This document shows positions 44,620-54,190 of a stretch of 64,000 nucleotides of DNA, in pieces (within the stretch, counting starts at the first letter, position 1; each line of letters begins with the position of its first letter). Made by a program: the position numbers and the translations under genes. The DNA is taken from assembly GCA_002163155.1 (NCBI GenBank), contig MAAO01000015.1, positions 1 through 64,000 of the forward strand. Reading direction: 5' to 3'. This stretch comes from Halobacteriovorax marinus (GTDB lineage: Bacteria; Bdellovibrionota; Bacteriovoracia; Bacteriovoracales; Bacteriovoracaceae). The notes beneath the pieces are model-generated. The model was not told the origin of the DNA. It made no database searches and was given only the letters and a program-made list of their open reading frames with translations.

Positions 44620-45726
44620 ATGCTCAACTTGTTTGAAGAAGATAATAATGATCACCTCCCTTTAATCTCTGAAGAAGAATTATCTGATGAGCAAGTTCTA
44701 GTTGAACTTAGAAAAATTAAGGAAGAACTCAAGGACCAAGTTGTTGTTCTTGGGCATCATTATCAACAAGATGATGTTTTCCAATTTGCTGATGTCACAG
44801 GTGACTCTTTAAAGTTGGCACAAGATGCTGCTAACCTAGAAAAGCCTTATATCATTTTCTGTGGCGTGCACTTTATGGCAGAGACTACAGATATGCTTAT
44901 AAAGGATAATCAAAAAGTTATTCTTCCTGACCTTCGTGCGGGTTGCTCTATGGCAGACATGGCCAACAGAGAACAAGTGGATAACTGTTGGGAGTTTCTT
45001 CAAAAATCTACAAAAGAAAAAATAGTCCCCATTACATACATTAATTGTCCGGCGACACTTAAATCGTTTGTCGGAGAAAATGGAGGGAGTATTTGTACTT
45101 CTTCTAATGCTAGACCAATTATTGAGTGGGCCTTCACGCAAGGTGAGAAATTACTCTTCTTCCCTGATCAACACCTAGGAAGAAATACTTGTGCGGAGAT
45201 GGGAATCTCCCTTGATGAGATGGTTGTCTATAATCCAAATATGTACAACGGGGGCCTTACGGCTGAGCAAATAGATAAAGCTAAAGTCATTCTCTGGTAT
45301 GGTTACTGTTCAGTTCACCAAGGTTTCACCAAAGCTCAAGTAGACTCCCTAAAGAAAGACCGTCCTGAAACAACAATTATTGTTCACCCAGAATGTAGTC
45401 ACGATGTTGTTAAAGCCTCGCACGATAATGGCTCTACCGCTTACATCATTAATAAAATTAAAGAGGCGCCAGCAGGTGCAAGCTTCGCAGTGGGGACGGA
45501 AATAAATCTCGTCAACAGACTTGCCGCTCAACATCCAGATAAAGAAATTTTCTCATTATCTCCTTACCAATGTCTCTGTACGACAATGTATCGCGTTAGA
45601 CCCCGATGGTTGCTTGCCAGTTTCAGAGCGATAAAGGAAGATAGGCCCATTAATATTATTCAAGTCGATAAAGAGACAACTGAGCATTCATTGAAAGCTC
45701 TGAATAAGATGCTCGAGTTGAGCTAA
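44620..45726 (+). CDS. nadA: Quinolinate synthase
   Basis: 368 residues. NadA hallmarks: VLGHHYQQDDVFQFADVTGDSL, three conserved cysteines in RAGCSMADM, YGYCSVHQGF and YQCLCTTMY that hold the [4Fe-4S] cluster, and the substrate-binding AEMGIS and HPECSHDVV. It condenses iminoaspartate with dihydroxyacetone phosphate to quinolinate for NAD. Flanked by a rhodanese and a cysteine desulfurase. nadB and nadC are not in this window. Confidence 0.97.
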   Translation: MLNLFEEDNNDHLPLISEEELSDEQVLVELRKIKEELKDQVVVLGHHYQQDDVFQFADVTGDSLKLAQDAANLEKPYIIFCGVHFMAETTDMLIKDNQKVILPDLRAGCSMADMANREQVDNCWEFLQKSTKEKIVPITYINCPATLKSFVGENGGSICTSSNARPIIEWAFTQGEKLLFFPDQHLGRNTCAEMGISLDEMVVYNPNMYNGGLTAEQIDKAKVILWYGYCSVHQGFTKAQVDSLKKDRPETTIIVHPECSHDVVKASHDNGSTAYIINKIKEAPAGASFAVGTEINLVNRLAAQHPDKEIFSLSPYQCLCTTMYRVRPRWLLASFRAIKEDRPINIIQVDKETTEHSLKALNKMLELS

Positions 45727-45765
45727 GCTACACACGCGGTAAAATTTACTACTCAAGGAAGGGAT

Positions 45766-46923
45766 ATGATCTACGCTGATTACAACGGAAGTGCTCCAAT
45801 TTGTGATGATGTTAAAGAATATTTTATTAAAAGACTTCAAGATGGTCCATTTGCAAATCCCAACGCTATTCATAGACTAGGAACTAAAGTTCTTACGGCC
45901 ATGGAGAACTCTCGCGCAGTATGTGCCAAAGCTCTCGGTGCTAAATACTCACAAGTTATCTTTAACTCCGGTGCCACAGAAGGTATTACTCAAGTTTTTC
46001 ACAGTGTCCTTGATAAGGCGCTAGATGATGGAAGAGATATTATTATCACTTCAGGAATTGAACATTCAGCAATTATCAATTGTGCAAAATTCTATGAAAC
46101 AAAGGGATACGTCTATAAAGTTCTCCCTACTCTTGGAAATGGAGTTGTTGATTTAAACATCCTTAGAGAATGGGTAAAAGAAAATAAGAAGAGAATTGCT
46201 ATGATTTCCATCATGGCCGCGAATAATGAAACAGGTGTAGTTCAACCCTTTAAGGTTATAGCAGATCTCTGTAACGACAATGCTATTCCTTTTCTTTGTG
46301 ATACCACTCAGTTTATTGGAAAGAGTGAATTCAGTTTCAAAGAAAGTGGTATTGATTACGCCGTAACTTCTGGTCATAAGTTTGGCGCTCTGACTGGAAC
46401 AGGAATCCTACTAGCAAAGTATCCAAATAAATTAAATGCTCTCATTATTGGTGGTGGTCAAGAAAAAGGTATTCGTGGTGGGACGCAAAACTATCTCGGT
46501 TACGAAACTTTAGCCGTGGCCCTTGCTAGCTTTGAAAAGAACGGTGGAAAGTATCTCGACTTAAAAATTAAAAAACTCGAGTTTGAAGCTGAAATAAAAA
46601 AGCGTTTTCCTCAGGTTGTTATTCTTGGAGAAGAAGCTGAGAGAGTTCCCAGTACAACTTATGTGGCTTTTCCTGGTATTCATGGTCAAGCTGTTCAAAT
46701 CGAACTCGAATCAGAAGATATCTTTGTCACTACTTCTTCAGCCTGCTCTGACAATGAACCTGTAACTTCGAAGGTCTTAAAGGCAATGGGAGTTTCAGAT
46801 GAAATTGGTCGTGGAGTCGTTAGAATTAGTTTAGGTCATTGTAGCCCCCTTGAAAGTTATGACAAAATCCTCGATGCTTTAACTAAAGCATATGAAAAGC
46901 TAGGAAAGATCAAAAGTTTCTAG
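45766..46923 (+). CDS. Cysteine desulfurase (IscS/NifS-type)
   Basis: 385 residues. PLP-dependent: the Lys is in SGHKFGALTG, with NSGATEGITQVFH, NNETGVVQPF and DTTQFIGK nearby. The active Cys is in TTSSACSDNEPVTSKVLKAMG. It forms protein persulfide from cysteine. Given the upstream nadA, it probably supplies sulfur for the quinolinate synthase cluster, but no IscU-like scaffold is here. A 40-base gap separates it from nadA. Confidence 0.93.
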   Translation: MIYADYNGSAPICDDVKEYFIKRLQDGPFANPNAIHRLGTKVLTAMENSRAVCAKALGAKYSQVIFNSGATEGITQVFHSVLDKALDDGRDIIITSGIEHSAIINCAKFYETKGYVYKVLPTLGNGVVDLNILREWVKENKKRIAMISIMAANNETGVVQPFKVIADLCNDNAIPFLCDTTQFIGKSEFSFKESGIDYAVTSGHKFGALTGTGILLAKYPNKLNALIIGGGQEKGIRGGTQNYLGYETLAVALASFEKNGGKYLDLKIKKLEFEAEIKKRFPQVVILGEEAERVPSTTYVAFPGIHGQAVQIELESEDIFVTTSSACSDNEPVTSKVLKAMGVSDEIGRGVVRISLGHCSPLESYDKILDALTKAYEKLGKIKSF

Positions 46924-46934
46924 TAAGGGTAACT

Positions 46935-47981
46935 ATTAAAAAGATTCATTATTTCTGTATTCTATTTCTCACTCTTGCGTGTGCTACTGTTACAGTACCT
47001 ACGAAAGTTTTAAGCCAACCAGACTGGGAAAATATAGACGATGATGATGATGTTAAGAGAATCATCTTAACAGCTACGAACTTTCTCAATAGTTCTGTTA
47101 GTCCTAAAGTTGAAAACTACCACCAAGCTGGAATCATTTCAGTTGGTGGAACAACTTACTTAAAAAAATACCTAAACATTTTAAGAGAACGCTATGATGA
47201 TCAGATTCTCCTAGTAGATGCCGGAGACTTTATAGCCAAAGAGACATCTGCTGATGGCATTAAAGACGTAATAGATCATTATGATTCTTTAGGATACGAC
47301 GCGATACATTTTTCAGAAAGAGAATTGAGATTCATAAAAGCAGACAATCTTAATAAGTCTAAGAGCTCTTTTTTAAATACCAATATTATTGATCTAAAAA
47401 AACAGGCTCCATACTCTTCTAAGAGAATCGCTCCACATGTAATTAAAAAGATAAATGGTGTAAAAGTTGGAATTATGGCCATCACAACTTTTAAAAATAA
47501 AGATGCTAGAAAAGAGAGTTATCTAGATGGACTATTCTTCGAAGATCCAATTTTTAGTATTCTAAAAGCAAGGAAAAAGCTCTTAAGAAAAGGTGCCAAG
47601 GTCTTTGTTCTGCTAATGCAAACCTATAAAGCTGATGATTTAGAAAATACGATAAAAAGACTTCCTCCCAATTCTATACACGCTATTGTAAGCTCTGCCC
47701 CAGCAATGATTAATAAAAGAATTTTAAATATCCCTGTGATTCAAAACTCAGGTTCAGCAAAATACATTAGTAGAGTGGAGCTCTTCTACGATACCAAATC
47801 AAAGAAAGTCTTGTCCAAACGTTCAATTATTCATACTCCAACAAAACTCTGTTCTCAATTTTTCGCAGCGACTCTCGATTGTCACATTGACGATGATCAA
47901 TATAAGTCGAAGAAAATAGAACTCATTAAAGATAAGAGCTATAAGAAAGAGTCTGCTAGATTTTTAGGAATGAGTATTTAG
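46935..47981 (+). CDS. Degenerate 5'-nucleotidase (calcineurin-like phosphoesterase) with ATT start
   Basis: The frame is open from 46935 with no ATG/GTG/TTG until TTG 47325, yet translation upstream is clearly coding and begins with a signal sequence (KKIHYFCILFLTLAC). ATT 46935 lies five bases after AAGGG, just 11 bases after the desulfurase stop; ~348 residues. The body follows the UshA-type fold: GGTTYLKKYLNILRER, LLVDAGDF, VIKKINGVKVGIMAITT, KLLRKGAKVFVLLMQTY and VIQNSGSAKYISRVELFYD. Metal ligands are mostly lost: TNFLN replaces NDxHG and FSEREL replaces GNHEFD. Likely a binding or structural protein, possibly a lipoprotein at Cys16. Confidence 0.7.
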   Translation: MKKIHYFCILFLTLACATVTVPTKVLSQPDWENIDDDDDVKRIILTATNFLNSSVSPKVENYHQAGIISVGGTTYLKKYLNILRERYDDQILLVDAGDFIAKETSADGIKDVIDHYDSLGYDAIHFSERELRFIKADNLNKSKSSFLNTNIIDLKKQAPYSSKRIAPHVIKKINGVKVGIMAITTFKNKDARKESYLDGLFFEDPIFSILKARKKLLRKGAKVFVLLMQTYKADDLENTIKRLPPNSIHAIVSSAPAMINKRILNIPVIQNSGSAKYISRVELFYDTKSKKVLSKRSIIHTPTKLCSQFFAATLDCHIDDDQYKSKKIELIKDKSYKKESARFLGMSI

Positions 47982-48901
47982 TTACAGATTAAAACCTTAT
48001 TATCATCGCACATTGTTTTTAACTCTCCCTCGCAAAATCCGGCGGGACTATTATCAAAACATAATTCAAGCATCTCTACTCCCTTCCACTTAGTCCCCCT
48101 TGGACAAGCAGGCATTCCCTTCTTACCACAGTCAATGGGAGCACAGACTTTAGAACCCCCATTTGGACAGTTGAAATCAACGACAGGAATCCAGCCAGCA
48201 AGACATTCGTAACAAGAATTCTTTCCAATCACTTTACAGGTGCGATCTACTCTTTCGCAGAAATTTAGCTCTCCCGAAGAATCCTTCTTAAGACTTTGAA
48301 CTAACCAAGGATTTGTTCTTATTTTACGATTTTTTACTCTGGAGATCCTAAGCCCTTTTTTCCAGTACTTGGTTCCAAATGATTGGTACTTTAAAAAGTC
48401 ATGATTCTCTTTGAATATTTTTCTGTTCATATTCACTAAAGTTATTTCAATTTTTCTTTTTTCATTTTTATAAAGAAAAGTAAGACTCATTCCATAGGTT
48501 GCTTTTCTAATCTTCTTTCCACTTATAAAGTTATTAAGAAGCTTGAAATTAAAATCACTTATATTATCAAGAGAGAGAAAAGGTTCATAAATAGGAAGAG
48601 CTGGGCAAATAGAATTCGCTTCTTTTTTTACAAGAGTAATAATCCCAGTTTTCTTCTTAGAGGGAATTCTGTAATCCATGCAATAATTATCAGTTTCAAG
48701 TAATCTTTGCCAAACTCCTACGGGTCTTGAAATAGTTTTCCCGAGAGGAAATGCTGCATTGATTTTAAAAGTCGATTCGTAAGAGAGTGATGAAATCAAT
48801 GTCTTTTCAAAAACAAGACCCAGCTCATCATCAGTAAATAACTGCTTACAGGAAGTAGTAAATATCAAAATAAATATAAGAGCTAACTTAGTTCTGAGCA
48901 T
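47978..48901 (-). CDS. Cysteine-rich lipoprotein, unknown
   Basis: 307 residues, signal peptide with lipobox FTTSC. The N-terminal ~200 residues are probably globular; the last 100 contain 14 cysteines in EGF- or knottin-like spacing (CERVDRTCKVIGKNSCYECL, CPNGGSKVCAPIDCGKKG, CEGELKTMCDDNKVLIC). Its start overlaps the upstream membrane protein gene by 14 bases, so both are coupled. The convergent end overlaps the nucleotidase-like gene by 4 bases. No family recognised; many disulfides imply extracytoplasmic location. Confidence 0.75.
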   Translation of the reverse strand: MLRTKLALIFILIFTTSCKQLFTDDELGLVFEKTLISSLSYESTFKINAAFPLGKTISRPVGVWQRLLETDNYCMDYRIPSKKKTGIITLVKKEANSICPALPIYEPFLSLDNISDFNFKLLNNFISGKKIRKATYGMSLTFLYKNEKRKIEITLVNMNRKIFKENHDFLKYQSFGTKYWKKGLRISRVKNRKIRTNPWLVQSLKKDSSGELNFCERVDRTCKVIGKNSCYECLAGWIPVVDFNCPNGGSKVCAPIDCGKKGMPACPRGTKWKGVEMLELCFDNSPAGFCEGELKTMCDDNKVLICN

Positions 48902-50090
48902 ATTTCATACACCTAAACCCTATTTCTAAACTTCTTCCACCCACGCCTACAGGCTTCTCACTCCCCCACTCAATATTTTTATCTAAGTGGGCCACTCCAT
49001 CCCAAGAAAGCTTTTCTCCAATTTTGTGAACAGAATGATTTCCTGGGAAATAAAAACTAGAGGCCCTAAGATTACGGTCTGTTTCTAAATTATTTTCAAA
49101 AGTTTCAAAGGGTCCACCAAGGATTTCAAAAATCCCTGACCAACTTGAAGACTTAGTCATATGATTGAAAAAAGGAGTGATTTCAAAACAATCTTGAACG
49201 TAAGCTCTCTTACAATTCTCTTTTGATAGAGTGATGTCCTTATTCATTAAAAGGTTATAGAGAAAAGATTTTTTATTTCTTCTGACCCATGGGTAATCAT
49301 AACGAATAAGAGTGCTGCCAGGTTTTACAGAAGATAATGAAGGATAGAAGCTTGCAGCTTCAAGAACCTGAGCACTTGCCAAGATTTTCCCCTTAAAGGC
49401 ACAATATTGATGCATCTTATCTTTTTTTAGGAATACTGCAGGTCTCTCATTAGGAGAATGTTTTTCTAGATTTTGATTAGTGGTTGTTATCCACTCGTTC
49501 ACTTCGCGGTTCGTTACCAAAAACTTATCAATGAAAATGTTTCTGTTAAAGTTATCCCACACCCAAGAAAACTTTCTCTTAGTGTCTTTTTTTACTTTAT
49601 AACCATAGATCTTTTGTGGGAGATAAACATCACGGCAGATATCCTCTAAATCAATATTAAAAAGATCTCCATCAACTTCAAGTAAAATTCTTAAAAAGTA
49701 ATGGGGAATATCTTCTTCTAAAGAACTCGCTCTAGAAACAACACTATATAAAAGACCCTCTTTACTCTGCAAAATATTAAATTCTTTCTGTTTTTTTAAA
49801 ACACAATTTAGATATGTAGAATTACATTTTGAATAAGAGGGATCCACATTTCCTTTTATTCCTAATTCAGGACAAGAATTTTTAATCGATGGCCATTCTT
49901 TTGCGCTGGCACCTTGTTCCCATTTTTTAATTAGAGTTTCTGAAAAGACATTAATTTTAGAGATAACTTGAACGTCTTTATCAAGTTTGTTCAATTTCTT
50001 CCAATTAGTCCATTTAAACGATGCCACAATGACACCAAAAACGGTGAGAGTGAGTAGAAGAGTGAATAAAACGGTCTTTACTTTTTTCAT
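48888..50090 (-). CDS. Membrane-anchored protein with formylglycine-generating enzyme (SUMF1) fold, diverged
   Basis: 400 residues. An N-terminal helix (VLFTLLLTLTVFGVIVASF) anchors it. From ~residue 190 the FGE-sulfatase fold appears in order: IFIDKFLVTNREVNEWI, KMHQYCAFKGKILASAQVLEAASFYPS, YDYPWVRR, GIFEILGGPFETFENN (in place of GNVWEW), an acidic loop and IGFRCMKY. FGE active Cys residues are not clearly kept, so the enzyme reaction is doubtful. Domains of this fold also serve as binding modules (Pkn1, GldK-type). It is coupled to a Cys-rich lipoprotein. Confidence 0.72.
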   Translation of the reverse strand: MKKVKTVLFTLLLTLTVFGVIVASFKWTNWKKLNKLDKDVQVISKINVFSETLIKKWEQGASAKEWPSIKNSCPELGIKGNVDPSYSKCNSTYLNCVLKKQKEFNILQSKEGLLYSVVSRASSLEEDIPHYFLRILLEVDGDLFNIDLEDICRDVYLPQKIYGYKVKKDTKRKFSWVWDNFNRNIFIDKFLVTNREVNEWITTTNQNLEKHSPNERPAVFLKKDKMHQYCAFKGKILASAQVLEAASFYPSLSSVKPGSTLIRYDYPWVRRNKKSFLYNLLMNKDITLSKENCKRAYVQDCFEITPFFNHMTKSSSWSGIFEILGGPFETFENNLETDRNLRASSFYFPGNHSVHKIGEKLSWDGVAHLDKNIEWGSEKPVGVGGRSLEIGFRCMKYAQN

Positions 50091-50188
50091 ACTTTCTTTT
50101 TTTTAAGACTTTAATTCCATATGCGATTACAATTATATAAGGGCTTTTATAGATAAGAAAGCCCCGTTTTCAATAAGTAGGAGTATCA

Positions 50189-52381
50189 ATGGATTGGTTA
50201 GAAGAAGCGGATAAGAAAGATTCCCATAGCGAAGTGCATTCTTTTAGGGATTACATGGATATTTTTGAAAATAATCCAGTTCGTGAATTACGTCCAACAT
50301 ATAAGTACCTCTTAGATATGGTTAGATCCTATGGCATGGATGAAGAAGGAAATTACAAAGTTTTTCAATTTGCCTATCCTGATTCACCTCCGGTTTACGG
50401 ACAAAAGAAAACGCAACAGGCCATGGTTCAAAATTTAGAAAATTTTGAAAAAGAAGGCTTTAACAATAAATTCATTTTATTCGTAGGTCCCAACGGATCT
50501 TCTAAATCAAGTATTGTAAGACAATTCATGAAGGGTGCTGAAACATACTCCAAGTCTGATGAAGGTCTTCTTTATTCATTTAGTTGGATTTTTCCAATTG
50601 ATCAAAAGATTAAAGGAAATTTAGGATTTGCCGCGCAAGATACGAGCAAGGATCTAAATTCATTCGCATACTTAGAAGATAAAGATGTTTCTGCAATTCT
50701 TGGTAGTGAACTAAAAGATCACCCTCTTCTTCTTATTCCAAAAGAATATAGACAAGAAATTATAAATGAAAAATTGAAAGATAAACCAGAACACGCAGAA
50801 CTTATAAAAAGGTCTTACCTCTATAAGAGTGATCTCTCTAAAAGAAATCGCATGATTTATGATGCTCTTCTAAAAAGCTACAAAGGCAAACATTCTGAAG
50901 TTTTAAAACATGTAAGAGTAGAAAGAATTCTTATCTCAAAAAGGTACTCCACTAGTGCTGTGACTATTGAGCCACAACTTCATGTTGATGCAAAACTGCA
51001 ACAAATCACCATGGATAAAAGACTCGCCAGTCTACCTCCTTCTCTACAGAGTTTAAATCTCTTCTCCATGCAAGGAGAAGTTGTTCTAGCGAATAGAGGG
51101 ATTTTAGAATATTCAGATTTATTAAAGAGACCTCTTGATACTTATAAATATCTGCTAATGACCATGGAGACGGGAAGTATCAATCTTCAAGGAATTCTTA
51201 CTGAGTTAGATATTTTCTTTATTGGAACTAGTAATGAAGTGCATCTTGCGGGATTTAAGCAACACCCTGATTTTAATTCTTTTAAAGGAAGAATTAACTT
51301 CGTTAGAGTTCCCTATCTTTTAAACTTTAAAGATGAAATGAAAATTTATGAAGAGCAAGTGGAAGGTCTTAAAACAGATTCACTACTTGAGCCTCATGCT
51401 CTTGAAGCCTTTTGCCTATTTGCCATAATGACTAGATTACGTGCCAGTCAAACGAAACACTTTGAAGACTCTAAACTAGCTAAAATAGTGACCGCTCTAA
51501 ATCCATTAGAAAAAGCAAAACTCTATGCTACGGGAGAGCTTCCTAGCAAACTCGATTCAGAAGAAAAGCAGATTCTAAAGGTGGGAATTTCAGACTTGCA
51601 TAGTGAATTTGAATTTGAAAATCTCTATGAAGGAAAATTTGGTGTCTCTCCCAGAGATATGAAGAATAGCCTCTATAAAATTACTTCAAAACATTCGACT
51701 ATAACTTTTGTAGAAGTGATTGATTATCTCTACAAACTCATTCAAAAGAAAAATAACTACGACTTCTTAAATATGACTCCACAAGGTGATTTTCATCATC
51801 CAGCGAGGTTCATTGTTCTCATAAAAGAAGAATGCTTAAACCGCTTTGACCGTGAACTTAGAGACAGTCTAGGGCTAGTAGACGATAGATCTTATGAAGA
51901 TTATCTAAAGAAATATATTGAACATGTAAATGCGTCCATAAAAGGCGAAAGAATAAAAAATCCAATCACTGGTAAGTATGAGGATTTTGATAACTACTTC
52001 ATTTCAGAGTTTGAAAAAAGTATTGATTTGATTGAAAAACCAGAATCTTTTAGGTCTCACCTTATTTCTAAGCTTGGAGCATGGTATCTGGATAATCCAA
52101 ATAAGGAAATTATCTACAATGATGTTTTTCCCGATGTGGTTGAAAAACTACAAGAGTCATTTAGAGTTGAGCAGAAGAAAGTCATCGTTGAGATTTCAAA
52201 GCAGTTAGTCTTCTTTGAAAAAGAGCTAATTTCTATAGATGACGAAAAGTATCACTCTCCGCTCTCTGAAGAACATAGAGACCAAATTAAAATGGTGTTA
52301 GAAAACCTTATGACTAGATATGGCTATTCACAAAATGGAGCAATTGCGCTATTAAAATACATTATTAAGGAACGTTACTAA
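50189..52381 (+). CDS. prkA: PrkA-type serine protein kinase
   Basis: 730 residues. The PrkA N-domain shows SFRDYMDIFENNPVRELRPT, and the AAA-like domain has Walker A GPNGSSKSSIV (~100-108). Then comes the long helical-rich PrkA C-domain (TYGFFDxLS-like segments absent, but LLSRFDRELRDSLGL-like recognisable). YeaG/PrkA is usually found with YeaH and SpoVR, but here the next gene is a pseudouridine synthase, so the usual partners are missing. PrkA is involved in stress and stationary-phase responses. Confidence 0.88.
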   Translation: MDWLEEADKKDSHSEVHSFRDYMDIFENNPVRELRPTYKYLLDMVRSYGMDEEGNYKVFQFAYPDSPPVYGQKKTQQAMVQNLENFEKEGFNNKFILFVGPNGSSKSSIVRQFMKGAETYSKSDEGLLYSFSWIFPIDQKIKGNLGFAAQDTSKDLNSFAYLEDKDVSAILGSELKDHPLLLIPKEYRQEIINEKLKDKPEHAELIKRSYLYKSDLSKRNRMIYDALLKSYKGKHSEVLKHVRVERILISKRYSTSAVTIEPQLHVDAKLQQITMDKRLASLPPSLQSLNLFSMQGEVVLANRGILEYSDLLKRPLDTYKYLLMTMETGSINLQGILTELDIFFIGTSNEVHLAGFKQHPDFNSFKGRINFVRVPYLLNFKDEMKIYEEQVEGLKTDSLLEPHALEAFCLFAIMTRLRASQTKHFEDSKLAKIVTALNPLEKAKLYATGELPSKLDSEEKQILKVGISDLHSEFEFENLYEGKFGVSPRDMKNSLYKITSKHSTITFVEVIDYLYKLIQKKNNYDFLNMTPQGDFHHPARFIVLIKEECLNRFDRELRDSLGLVDDRSYEDYLKKYIEHVNASIKGERIKNPITGKYEDFDNYFISEFEKSIDLIEKPESFRSHLISKLGAWYLDNPNKEIIYNDVFPDVVEKLQESFRVEQKKVIVEISKQLVFFEKELISIDDEKYHSPLSEEHRDQIKMVLENLMTRYGYSQNGAIALLKYIIKERY

Positions 52382-52400
52382 CTAAGTAGGGCTTTGCATA

Positions 52401-53477
52401 ATGTCCATTATTGAAAAAACATTTGAAAGTGAACTCTACACTGCCGTATACCTTGTTGATGAAGAACATGACGGTATGCGGTTAGATCAATATCTTCAAC
52501 AATATTTAGCGAGCTGGTCCCGCGAACAAGTTAAGAAGAAAATTGCCGCTGGTGATATTCAAATCAAAGGAAGAGCTGGAAAACACCGTGCCAGTTCAAA
52601 AATCTACTTTAAAGACATTATTAAACTCATAACAAGAAAGACTATTCATGAAGATGAGTACTGGAATGGAGAACTCTTAAAATTGGATCTGGTTCCAGAG
52701 ATTATCTTTGAGGATAAAGACTTAGTCATCATCTCTAAACCCCCTTATATGGCAACTCATCCCACTGGGAAACACCTCTTCAATTGTGCCACAGTTTACT
52801 TTGAATCTCTCTACAAGAAGACGGCGCACTCAATACATCGTATTGATCGAGAAACTTCTGGGGTGCTAATGTTGGCCAAGAACCCTAAGTCCGCTCAAAC
52901 AATGACTACTTGTTTTGAAAAAGATCTGGTTAGAAAGTGTTACTTCTTTATTTCAGTTAATAAAGATTGGAATGGTGAAAAGTCTTTTGAATGTAAGAGA
53001 AGACTTGGCCCTAAAGAAGGTGGCCTTAAAAGAATCTATATTAATCACTTTGATGAAGAATCAGATGAAGGAAAACACGCCAGGACCCTCTATCAAATAG
53101 TGCACGAAGAAAATGGTTATGTACTTGGTCTTGCTTTTCCCATAACAGGGAGACAACATCAAATTAGAGTTCACGCCATGATCAACGGTCTCCCCCTGCT
53201 GGGAGACAAACTCTATCTTGGTTACTTTGAAATGTTTCAAAGGTTTAAGGACAATATAGCGACAAAAGAAGATCACGACTTAATGGATCTCAATCGTCAT
53301 GCTCTACATGCCATGGCACTACAAATTCCCTATAATGGAGAGAAGAGAATTTTCTCTTCGCATATCCCCCATGATCTCCAAGATTGGATCAAGAAAAATT
53401 TAACAATTGAAATTGAGACCTTAGATGAGCGCTTGCAAAAGCATATTAGTGATTACTTCATTAAAGAAACTAAGTGA
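52401..53477 (+). CDS. RluA-family rRNA/tRNA pseudouridine synthase
   Basis: 358 residues. N-terminal S4 domain (RLDQYLQQYLASWSREQVKKKI), catalytic Asp in HRIDRETSGVLMLAK, and TGRQHQIRVHAM with YLGYFEM. It converts uridine to pseudouridine in RNA. 20 bases separate it from prkA. Length is a little above family average. Its 3' end overlaps the HAD gene on the opposite strand by 25 bases. Confidence 0.92.
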   Translation: MSIIEKTFESELYTAVYLVDEEHDGMRLDQYLQQYLASWSREQVKKKIAAGDIQIKGRAGKHRASSKIYFKDIIKLITRKTIHEDEYWNGELLKLDLVPEIIFEDKDLVIISKPPYMATHPTGKHLFNCATVYFESLYKKTAHSIHRIDRETSGVLMLAKNPKSAQTMTTCFEKDLVRKCYFFISVNKDWNGEKSFECKRRLGPKEGGLKRIYINHFDEESDEGKHARTLYQIVHEENGYVLGLAFPITGRQHQIRVHAMINGLPLLGDKLYLGYFEMFQRFKDNIATKEDHDLMDLNRHALHAMALQIPYNGEKRIFSSHIPHDLQDWIKKNLTIEIETLDERLQKHISDYFIKETK

Positions 53478-54187
53478 TTATAAACACCATTTGGACCATC
53501 ATTTTCATCACCGTGTAGAATAGTCCTAGGTGTGTAGTCCAACTTGCTTAAGATATTATTTATACTTGAAACACCTACTGAGTTTTCAAAATATCTAAAC
53601 ATTGATTGATCATTCATTGAATCACCAAAGTAAATACAATGATCTAGAGAAACTTCAGATTGGTACTCAGCTATAAATCCCTTAACGGCTTTATACTTAG
53701 AAACGTCACCGTTCCAAAAATTTAAATGTACGCTGGAAGTTGAGAAGTTGATCTCTTCTTTTTCTAAAAATTGTTTAACGTCTTTTAAGAGGTCGACATT
53801 TAAAAGCAAGTCAGATAATTCAATCGCCCTATCAGTGAGCCTTCCAAAAGAATCTGAGCTTAATTTCAAAGAAGAAAATTTCTTTAATAAAGACTTGGTC
53901 ACAGATTCTAAACGTTTAATTTCTTTCTCTTCTATTAGTGGTATATCGAGTGGGTTTCCAAACTTATCCCTTCTAATTAAAACCCCTCCTCCTTCAGCAA
54001 TAACGTACTTTAAATCTGAGAAGTGGGTTAAGAGAAAGTGTCCCCAAGAAAGAGATCTTCCAGTGACAATAACTAAATCAACATTTTTAGATTTGCATAG
54101 GTTTAGAATATCAAAAAAACGAGGAGTAAACTCTGTTCCAAGAGTTAAAGTGCCATCAAAATCTGAAAAAACTATTTTAGGAGTCAT
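53453..54187 (-). CDS. HAD-superfamily phosphatase (Cof/SPP type)
   Basis: 244 residues. HAD motif I SDFDGTLTLG with nucleophile Asp9 and Asp11, motif II IVTGRSL, and motif IV YFGDSMNDQSMF. The cap is of C2 type. Close to Cof and sugar-phosphate phosphatases; the substrate is unknown. It converges on the pseudouridine synthase gene and starts immediately after the terminator of the downstream barrel gene. Confidence 0.9.
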   Translation of the reverse strand: MTPKIVFSDFDGTLTLGTEFTPRFFDILNLCKSKNVDLVIVTGRSLSWGHFLLTHFSDLKYVIAEGGGVLIRRDKFGNPLDIPLIEEKEIKRLESVTKSLLKKFSSLKLSSDSFGRLTDRAIELSDLLLNVDLLKDVKQFLEKEEINFSTSSVHLNFWNGDVSKYKAVKGFIAEYQSEVSLDHCIYFGDSMNDQSMFRYFENSVGVSSINNILSKLDYTPRTILHGDENDGPNGVYNHLVSLMK

Positions 54188-54190
54188 AAG

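Noticed and set aside
47325-47981. 218-residue version of the nucleotidase-like gene from TTG
   Set aside because: The coding frame clearly extends upstream with a signal sequence and half of the fold; the TTG start would remove these.
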